NCBI GenBank assembly: GCA_026985785.1
Contig: JALSPT010000256.1
Span: forward strand, 1-6,165
Reading direction: 5' to 3'
Source of the DNA: Anaerolineales bacterium
Lineage (GTDB): Bacteria; Chloroflexota; Anaerolineae; Anaerolineales; DRMV01
Length of the DNA: 6,165 nt
Part shown: in pieces, positions 1 to 4,758 of the stretch
Position numbering within the stretch: position 1 is the first letter of the stretch
Layout: each line of letters begins with the position of its first letter
The notes under the pieces: generated by a model
Databases searched by the model: none
What the model saw: only the letters and a program-made list of their open reading frames with translations
Told to the model about the DNA's origin: nothing
Made by a program: the position numbers and the translations under genes

Positions 1-357
1 GTTGGGTTCCAGCACCGTGCCCGGCGTGACCACCCGCACCACCTTGCGCTGCATCAACCCCTTGCCCGGCTCGCCAATCTGCTCGGCGATGGCCACATGG
101 TAGCCCTTGGCAATCAGTTTCGCCAGGTAGCCCTCGACGGCATGATACGGAATGCCCGCCATCGGCACCCGCACCCCCTTGGCGACGTTGCGCGAGGTCA
201 GCACGATGTCCAGTTCCCGGCTGACGATTTCCGCGTCCCGGTCGAAAGTTTCGTAAAAATCGCCTAAGCGGAAGAAAAGGATGGCGTTGGGATACTGGCT
301 TTTGAGTTGCAGGTATTGTTTGCGGATGGGTGTGACGCCGTCTTTGTGTTTGGGCAT
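1..357 (-). CDS. mutS: DNA mismatch repair protein MutS, N-terminal 119 residues (3' part outside window)
   Basis: MutS binds mispaired or looped bases in DNA as a dimer and starts methyl-independent or MutL-directed mismatch repair in the cytoplasm. Reading the minus strand from the ATG at 357-355 gives an open frame of exactly 119 codons to the window edge. It starts MPKHKDGVTPIRKQYLQLK and matches the mismatch-recognition domain I. The landmark is RLGDFYETF at residues 30-38: F34-Y35-E36 is the Phe-x-Glu motif that stacks on and hydrogen-bonds the mispaired base. It is followed by LDIVLTSR, the VPMAGIPYHAVEGYLAKLI block, VAIAEQIGEPGKG, and RKVVRVVTPGTVLEP near the edge, all standard in this order. 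A full MutS is about 850 residues, so the connector, lever, clamp and ATPase domains lie beyond base 1. No Shine-Dalgarno sequence precedes the ATG; a promoter abuts it. Another ATG at 365-363 is in a different frame and is not the start. Identification is very secure. Confidence 0.96.
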   Translation of the reverse strand, partial: MPKHKDGVTPIRKQYLQLKSQYPNAILFFRLGDFYETFDRDAEIVSRELDIVLTSRNVAKGVRVPMAGIPYHAVEGYLAKLIAKGYHVAIAEQIGEPGKGLMQRKVVRVVTPGTVLEPN

Positions 358-363
358 GGTTTC

Positions 364-392
364 ATTCTAATACAGAACCCCAAGGCCGCCAA
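364..392 (-). promoter_or_regulatory. Predicted sigma70-type promoter of mutS, possibly leaderless
   Basis: On the minus strand TTGGCG (392-387) and TAGAAT (369-364) are separated by exactly 17 bases, the ideal -35/-10 spacing. Counting the -10 hexamer as -12 to -7 puts +1 at base 357, the A of the mutS ATG. There is no purine-rich Shine-Dalgarno sequence between 358 and 370, which fits a leaderless message. The 142-base gap 358-499 holds nothing else I can support: no strong hairpin follows the upstream gene, so read-through from the cca gene may also feed mutS. The promoter is inferred from hexamer match and spacing only. Confidence 0.5.
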
Positions 393-499
393 GAAAGCGT
401 GCCAGGGCAAGTTTTGATTGGCCCACCATCCAGCGGACTTCTTTGCCCATGTTGACCAGGTGATTACGCTGCTTTTTCGCGGTCCAGGGAGACTGGGTT

Positions 500-1960
500 T
501 TACTCGGCCAGCCACCGTCTGGCAAACGCCAAGGCTTCCTCGCGCGTGGTCACCTCGCCAGCCGCCTGGGCTTCTTGCAGCGCCGCCAACAGGCGACCAA
601 GGGCAGGCCCCGGGGAGAGGTGGAGGTGGGTCATCAAGTCGTCGCCGCTTAGGAGGGGGGGCGGGGCAACGATGACGTCATGCTGCTCCCACCAGGCGGC
701 GAGCAGGGCGCGAGCGGTTTCGACGTGCCGTCGCCAGAGGGCATGGGGCAACGCCGGGCCGTACCGGGCGAGCACAGCGGCAAGCGAGAGGAGCACCACC
801 TCGACCCCCACCTCCCCGGTAGCGCGGAAAAAGCGGTAGATGGTGCGTCGGGAAGGAGGGTGTGCCCCTTGCGTAAGGTGCCAGGGCAGGCGATGGTAAC
901 GGGCAATGGTGCTCAGGCGACGAATTTCGGCCTTGCTGAGCCTCAAGGCGCGAGCACGTTGGGCGGCCACCCGCGCGGCGGTGGTGGCTTCTGCGTTTTC
1001 TGGCGGATCCAGGTGCTGGAAGAACACCGCCAACGTGAGCAGGGCATGCGCCGGGCGGTCGGGCAGGCTGTGGTGGCGCAGGTGTGCGGCCAGACGCTCA
1101 CGGTAACGCCCCAGCAGCACCACGGCGTAGCCCAAAGCAAAATCGGCGGCGTTTTCTTGTTCGTAATGGGGCGCCAGAGCCGTGAGCAGGGCAGCGAGGT
1201 GGCCGGCGGTGCGCATGGTGTGAGCCCAGGCGTCGCCCGTATGCGGTGGCGGCAATGCCTGCCCATGCAGGCAGGGGATTTCAGGGAGGACGTAGAGCAA
1301 GGCGCCCAAAGCATCCAATACTTTTAGCGGCGCGGTGGGATGGTTGCTGCTCAACATGCGGAAGAGTTCGTCCCGCAGCCGCTCCGGGCTGACGTCTTCC
1401 AGCAAAGGCACGGCCTGCCGCATCAGCGCCAGCGTATTGGGCACGATGCGGAAGCCCAGCTCGGCGGCCAGGCGCGCGCCCCGAAGGATACGCACCGGAT
1501 CGTCCACAAAGGCCCTCGGGGCACAGGCGCGCAGGCGTCTGTCTTTCAGGTCGTGCAGGCCGCCGGTCGGGTCGATGAGATGCCGTGGGGCGTGGAGCGG
1601 TACGGCGAGCGCGTTGATGGTGAAATCGCGGGCGCGCAGGTCGTCTTCCAGGGAATTTCCCCGATAGGCCGCGAGGTCGATAACAATCCTTTGCTCTGGC
1701 TCCCTGGTGAGGATCACCCGCCCGGTGCCGCGCGCCGCGTCGAGGGGGTAAAAAGCGCCCCCCACCGCATCGGCGATACGACGCGCCAGGGCAAGGGTAT
1801 CGCGCGGGGCTACCAGGTCGATGTCATGTACCGGGCGACGACGCAACGCGTCGCGCACCGTGCCGCCGACCAGGTGCACCTCGGCTTCTCGCGGCACCAC
1901 TGCCTGCAGACGCTGGACGATGGGGGGAAAATCAGGCCAAGGCATGTGCACGGCGGTCAT
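500..1960 (-). CDS. cca: CCA-adding tRNA nucleotidyltransferase (class II, poly(A) polymerase family) with eroded HD domain
   Basis: This enzyme adds or repairs the 3'-terminal CCA of tRNAs from CTP and ATP without a nucleic-acid template. The product is 486 residues. The nucleotidyltransferase head shows LVGGTVRDAL (30-39), the catalytic pair D46-I-D48, a third acidic residue at D95 (VIDLA), RDFTINALA (111-119), IDPTGGLHDLKDRRLRA (129-145), and DDPVRILRGARLAAELGF (153-170). D154 and R157 of that last block match the EDxxR motif that reads the incoming base. SPERLRDEL (191-199) begins the RNA-binding helical part. Residues about 240-345 align with the HD domain of longer family members, but the HDxxKP signature is replaced by QHLDPP (315-320). 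The C-terminus (about 434-486) has LLSGDDLM, PGPALGRLL and TTREEAL, typical of long CCA enzymes. The start at 1960 is chosen because it overlaps the acylase stop as ATGA; the frame stays open upstream to 2026, inside that gene. A poly(A) polymerase role cannot be fully excluded. Confidence 0.9.
   Translation of the reverse strand: MTAVHMPWPDFPPIVQRLQAVVPREAEVHLVGGTVRDALRRRPVHDIDLVAPRDTLALARRIADAVGGAFYPLDAARGTGRVILTREPEQRIVIDLAAYRGNSLEDDLRARDFTINALAVPLHAPRHLIDPTGGLHDLKDRRLRACAPRAFVDDPVRILRGARLAAELGFRIVPNTLALMRQAVPLLEDVSPERLRDELFRMLSSNHPTAPLKVLDALGALLYVLPEIPCLHGQALPPPHTGDAWAHTMRTAGHLAALLTALAPHYEQENAADFALGYAVVLLGRYRERLAAHLRHHSLPDRPAHALLTLAVFFQHLDPPENAEATTAARVAAQRARALRLSKAEIRRLSTIARYHRLPWHLTQGAHPPSRRTIYRFFRATGEVGVEVVLLSLAAVLARYGPALPHALWRRHVETARALLAAWWEQHDVIVAPPPLLSGDDLMTHLHLSPGPALGRLLAALQEAQAAGEVTTREEALAFARRWLAE
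1957..1960 (-). promoter_or_regulatory. ATGA stop-start overlap coupling the acylase and cca genes
   Basis: On the minus strand the cca ATG (1960-1958) shares two bases with the acylase TGA (1959-1957). The only purine-rich stretch before it is GAAGG (1966-1962), one base from the ATG and too close for a normal ribosome binding site. Initiation is therefore probably by ribosomes that have just terminated on the acylase frame. This decides the cca start and implies one mRNA for both genes. Confidence 0.75.
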
Positions 1961-4359
1961 GCCTTCGGTAATGGGTTCAGGTACAGGGTGCCCTCTGCAT
2001 GGGCTTCGACCGCCTGCCGCGACCACAGCATGGGATGATGCCTACCCGCCTGCCACAGCGGCACCTGGTCGGCGTAGTGCGGGCTGGCCAGCCGCCCCGA
2101 TTGGCCGGGGAGGATCACGATGCGGGCGTTGTCCCAATCGGTCAGGTCGAAAATCTGGCGATGGGAAGGGGCAAAGTTGCGGGTTTCATAGGGTGTCTTC
2201 GGGAACATAGCGGTCTGGAACGGGGTATCGGTATCGCCGCCCACGGTGAGAGGAGGCAAGTTGAAGATCTTGTCCAGCGGCGGTTGAACACCCAGAAGGT
2301 GCTCCAGCGGCAGTTTGTGCAATGCGCCCCATTGCCAACCTTCCGGCTCGACGCCGAGGTGCGTCCGCAGCCAAGCAATGGCTTCGGCCAGCCCGTCGGT
2401 GAGCCACTTTTCCCAGCCGCCAGCCTGCTGCACCCACCAGTTTTCGGGCTCGCGCAGCATCCGCAGCAGCACCACGATGTCATGGCCATAAAATTCGGAG
2501 GAATACAGCACAAGCGGGTGAAAGCCCTGCCCCATCACGCGGTCGGCGGTTTCTTCGTCCACGGCGGCCATCAACAGGTTGCGCGCCAAAATGTAGCGCG
2601 CCACTTCGTACACCGCCCCGCCGACCGAATCAGGGGCAAGGCGGAAGTCCCAGGCGCGCAGCAGTTTCAGAGCCAGCGCCGCGTCGGCGTCGTCGGGCTG
2701 GAAGCCTTCCAGCGCGGCGACGAATTCCTGCCCCGGGAGGGAGGTGACGTCCATGGTGATGGCGGCATGGTCGTCCAGGGTAAGGCGTTCTTTGGCAGTG
2801 AGCATTTGCTCGATGCGGCGGGCGCGATAGCCGTTCATCCAGATTTGCCCCAGGTCGTAAGGATAATCCTCGGGCACGGCTTTGTTGTTGGTGTTGACGA
2901 AGAAACCGCGGCGGGGGTTGAGCACGTGGGGCATTTCCCCGAAGGGCACCTCTCCTGCCCAGTCGTATTCGCCCGTCCAGCCGGGCACCGGCACACGCCC
3001 GTCACCTTTGGGGCGGATAGGGTGTGCTCCGGTCATCCACATACCGATGTTGCCTTCCACGTCGGCATATCCGACGTTCAGTTGAGGGGCAGCGATCCAG
3101 CGCATGGCTTCGACGAATGCGTCCCAGTTGGTGGCCTGATTGAGGAGGAACCAGCCGCGCACCGGCAGGCGGGCGCGCAGCGCCATGGAGCACACAGCCA
3201 ACCGCTCCACATAGCCGTCACCGGCCTTGAGCGTAGGGCCGTAAGTGACCACAGGGGAAATAATCGGGCCGTGGTGGGTGATGATGACGGGTTCGAGAAG
3301 GGGCTCGGATAGTCCTTTGACGATGATCTTTTCTTCGATGCGCGTTGCCGTGCGCCAGCCGTCGCCGAAACGGTAACGGGTAGCGTCGTCGGGGTCGAAA
3401 CGTTCGACGAACAAGTCTTCCGCATCGGTATAGGCCAGCGTCATCCCCCATCCAATGTGCGCGTTGTGGCCAACCAGCACCAGGGGAATGCCGGCAATGC
3501 TGACGCCGCTGACCTGAAAGCCGCCGCCCACGAGGTGATTTTCATACCATACGCCGGGGACGCCTGCCCGCAAGTGCATATCGTTGGCCAGCACCGCCCC
3601 GCCGGTGGCGCTGCGCGTCGCGGCGACGGCCCAAACGTTGCTTCCCTGCCCACGATGCAAAAAGGGCCCCGGCACGCGATGGAGCGAGCCGTCGGGGTCG
3701 AGGCGGTTGAATTCGATGCCTTCCGGCAGGGTCACGGGATTGGCCTCGGGGTAGTGAATTTCCCATTCGGCCGCGTGCTCCGCCCCCACCGCCTCGGCCA
3801 ATTCGGCGCGCACCAGTTCCCCCTGCCACCCGTGGGAAAGTTCCCACACCATCAGCCGCACGATGGCCAGCGAGTCCTCCGGACGCCACGGCTTGGGCCG
3901 AAGGCGCAGCAAGGTAAAGCCCACCTCCTCGTGCCCCTCCATGGTGCTGATGAAAGCGTTGACGCCGGCAGCATACGCCCCCAGCACCTCCCGCAAGTTG
4001 CCCTCGATGCGTTCCCATTCTTCGCTGGCAATGCGGGCAAAGCCAAAGCGCCGCACCATGCGGTCGGTATCCAGCGCCATCTTCCCAAAAATTTCGCTGA
4101 GTTGGCCGTTGGCAACGCGGCGGCTGAGTTCCATTTGAAAAAGGCGATCTTGAGCATGGACGTAGCCCTGAGCGAAGAACAAGTCACCCAGGGTGGTAGC
4201 GTAAATGTGAGGCACACCCCAGCGGTCGCGGATGATTTCCACGGGGTGTTGCAGGCCGCTCAGCGTGATTTTGCCCTCGATGGGCGGCAGGCGGCGCTTG
4301 CTGAGGCGGGTGAGGATGGCTTTCAGCGGGGGGGCTATCAGGTTATAGAAGAGCGACAT
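1957..4359 (-). CDS. Penicillin acylase family (Ntn-type) hydrolase
   Basis: The family hydrolyses amide bonds of acylated small molecules (beta-lactam side chains, N-acyl-homoserine lactones, cyclic lipopeptides). The precursor self-cleaves into alpha and beta chains, and the freed N-terminal Ser is the nucleophile. The product is 800 residues, the usual length. The alpha part has IIRDRWGVPHIYA (42-54) and FFAQGYVHAQDRLFQMEL (61-78). The cleavage site is HRGQGSNVWAVA, giving Ser240 as beta-1. H262 falls at beta-23, the position of the helper His in cephalosporin and AHL acylases rather than the Gln of penicillin G acylase. D312 and D315 fall at beta-73 and beta-76, calcium ligands in penicillin G acylase. 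GNIGMWMTG, PVPGWTGEYDWAGEVP and VNTNNK (488-493, holding the likely oxyanion-hole Asn) follow. The C-terminus carries LPGQSGR and SPHYADQVPLW. The N-terminus (SLFYNLIAPPLKAILTRL) is only weakly hydrophobic and has no obvious signal-peptide cleavage site, so export is uncertain. The substrate cannot be told from sequence. Confidence 0.93.
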   Translation of the reverse strand: MSLFYNLIAPPLKAILTRLSKRRLPPIEGKITLSGLQHPVEIIRDRWGVPHIYATTLGDLFFAQGYVHAQDRLFQMELSRRVANGQLSEIFGKMALDTDRMVRRFGFARIASEEWERIEGNLREVLGAYAAGVNAFISTMEGHEEVGFTLLRLRPKPWRPEDSLAIVRLMVWELSHGWQGELVRAELAEAVGAEHAAEWEIHYPEANPVTLPEGIEFNRLDPDGSLHRVPGPFLHRGQGSNVWAVAATRSATGGAVLANDMHLRAGVPGVWYENHLVGGGFQVSGVSIAGIPLVLVGHNAHIGWGMTLAYTDAEDLFVERFDPDDATRYRFGDGWRTATRIEEKIIVKGLSEPLLEPVIITHHGPIISPVVTYGPTLKAGDGYVERLAVCSMALRARLPVRGWFLLNQATNWDAFVEAMRWIAAPQLNVGYADVEGNIGMWMTGAHPIRPKGDGRVPVPGWTGEYDWAGEVPFGEMPHVLNPRRGFFVNTNNKAVPEDYPYDLGQIWMNGYRARRIEQMLTAKERLTLDDHAAITMDVTSLPGQEFVAALEGFQPDDADAALALKLLRAWDFRLAPDSVGGAVYEVARYILARNLLMAAVDEETADRVMGQGFHPLVLYSSEFYGHDIVVLLRMLREPENWWVQQAGGWEKWLTDGLAEAIAWLRTHLGVEPEGWQWGALHKLPLEHLLGVQPPLDKIFNLPPLTVGGDTDTPFQTAMFPKTPYETRNFAPSHRQIFDLTDWDNARIVILPGQSGRLASPHYADQVPLWQAGRHHPMLWSRQAVEAHAEGTLYLNPLPKA

Positions 4360-4365
4360 GGGGCA

Positions 4366-4373
4366 CTTCCTTG
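4366..4373 (-). promoter_or_regulatory. Ribosome binding site of the penicillin acylase gene
   Basis: The minus strand reads CAAGGAAG, then seven bases, then the ATG at 4359-4357. AAGGA is a good Shine-Dalgarno core at normal spacing and supports this start codon. Confidence 0.75.
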
Positions 4374-4425
4374 TGAAAAGAGGGCCTTGCTGTAAGCCGG
4401 TGAAGACGGAGCAGGTTTCCTCACA

Positions 4426-4454
4426 AATCTATCACATCTTGGAAAGCCCAACAA
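4426..4454 (-). promoter_or_regulatory. Tentative promoter of the acylase-cca operon
   Basis: TTGTTG (4454-4449) and TAGATT (4431-4426) lie 17 bases apart on the minus strand, giving an expected transcript start near 4419 and a leader of about 60 bases. The hexamers are only moderate matches (3/6 and 4/6), so this is the best candidate in the gap rather than a firm call. The predicted -35 box is only seven bases from the direct repeat that edges the MITE-like element. Confidence 0.3.
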
Positions 4455-4461
4455 GGGCATT

Positions 4462-4470
4462 TTTCTCACC
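4462..4470. repeat. Left 9-bp direct repeat (putative target-site duplication)
   Basis: TTTCTCACC here is identical to 4672-4680. Each copy directly abuts one GGGTGCA terminus of the 201-bp element between them, as expected for a target site duplicated on insertion. Confidence 0.6.
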
Positions 4471-4529
4471 GGGTGCACTCAGATGTTGTAGATAAGGCTA
4501 TCGTATGGTCAGATCTCTCCCCACCCCCT

Positions 4530-4565
4530 GGCGGAGGCTTGTCCTTCGTTAGGACAGCCTCCGCC
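4530..4565. repeat. Hairpin 1 inside the MITE-like element
   Basis: GGCGGAGGC (4530-4538) pairs with GCCTCCGCC (4557-4565). After a single bulged T, TGTCCT (4540-4545) pairs with AGGACA (4551-4556) around the loop TCGTT. That is 15 base pairs with one bulge. Confidence 0.8.
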
Positions 4566-4606
4566 TTCCCCCTCCCCTCCCTTCAGTAAGGGAGGGGAGG
4601 GGGAGG
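4565..4606. repeat. Hairpin 2: perfect pyrimidine/purine inverted repeat
   Basis: The arm 4567-4583 (T, C5, T, C4, T, C3, TT) is the exact reverse complement of 4588-4604, giving 17 perfect pairs around the 4-base loop CAGT. A G-T pair and a further C-G pair extend it to 4565/4606. One strand is all pyrimidine and the other all purine, which is unusual for a hairpin. Confidence 0.85.
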
Positions 4607-4620
4607 CCGCCGTAGGCGGC
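4606..4620. repeat. Hairpin 3 inside the MITE-like element
   Basis: GCCGCC (4606-4611) pairs with GGCGGC (4615-4620) around the loop GTA. It follows hairpin 2 directly and shares its base 4606, so the two stems would compete for or stack at that point. Confidence 0.65.
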
Positions 4621-4625
4621 GGGGG

Positions 4626-4683
4626 AGGGGTGAGAACCTGAAAAGTGCTTCTACGGCATTTACTTGCACCCTTTCTCACCCCT
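4626..4683. repeat. 11-bp inverted repeat spanning the right edge of the element
   Basis: AGGGGTGAGAA (4626-4636) is the exact reverse complement of 4673-4683, with 36 bases between that contain a small inner GTGC/GCAC stem. The right arm lies in the putative target duplication and three bases of host flank, so host DNA at the insertion site resembles a motif inside the element. Confidence 0.6.
4672..4680. repeat. Right 9-bp direct repeat (putative target-site duplication)
   Basis: Second copy of TTTCTCACC, abutting the right GGGTGCA terminus. It is followed by CCTGGCGG and then the synthetase terminator T-tract. Confidence 0.6.
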
Positions 4684-4690
4684 GGCGGCA

Positions 4691-4732
4691 GAAAACGCAA
4701 GTGGCGGGCCAGGCGCAAACCAGACCCGCCAC
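4691..4732 (-). terminator. Rho-independent terminator of the acyl-CoA synthetase gene
   Basis: On the minus strand GTGGCGGG (4732-4725) pairs with CCCGCCAC (4708-4701). Inner G-T, C-G and two G-C pairs, with one mismatch, close a loop TTTGCG. The stem is followed by TTGCGTTTTC (4700-4691). It begins 26 bases after the TGA at 4761-4759. The T-tract is interrupted by GCG, so termination may be partial. Confidence 0.7.
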
Positions 4733-4758
4733 AGGGAGGAACACGGAGGGACGCCACC

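Larger units (their letters stand above)
4471..4671. mobile_element. MITE-like palindromic element, 201 bp, non-coding
   Basis: The ends are inverted repeats. Reading inward from 4471 and from 4671 (reverse complement), both begin GGGTGCA, then share A at position 11, ATG at 13-15 and GTAGA at 18-22, so 16 of 22 positions match. Further in, the arms still resemble one another: TCAGATCTCTCCCCACC on the left and TCAGGTTCTCACCCC on the right. The centre holds three GC-rich hairpins. The element is edged by identical 9-bp direct repeats (4462-4470, 4672-4680). It has no credible ORF. This is the architecture of a miniature inverted-repeat transposable element moved by a transposase encoded elsewhere. 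Several insertion-sequence families make duplications of about 9 bp, and I cannot name the parent. It accounts for half of the 399-base gap between the synthetase and acylase genes. The alternative is an unrelated intergenic palindrome with coincidental flanking repeats, which the exact abutment makes less likely. Confidence 0.6.

Noticed and set aside
367..450. 27-codon minus-strand frame between cca and mutS (MGKEVRWMVG...)
   Set aside because: No Shine-Dalgarno sequence, no recognisable family, overlaps the mutS promoter, and its length is expected by chance.
1961..2026. Upstream in-frame ATG at 2026 as start of the cca gene
   Set aside because: It would add 22 residues without family similarity, deep inside the acylase gene; the ATGA overlap at 1960 is a far better start.
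1999..3312. Long plus-strand open frame opposite the acylase gene (437 codons)
   Set aside because: It is antisense to an intact, motif-rich acylase gene; the His/Gly/Gln/Pro-rich product has no recognisable domain. GC-rich codon bias makes such shadows common.
4366..4426. TTGTGA...TCACAA inverted repeat in the acylase leader as an operator
   Set aside because: Six-base arms about 45 bases apart are too short and too distant to call a regulator site.
4588..4630. G-quadruplex on the plus strand
   Set aside because: Only three closely spaced runs of three or more G occur before a 17-base gap, so no canonical four-run motif; pairing with the C-rich arm is more likely.
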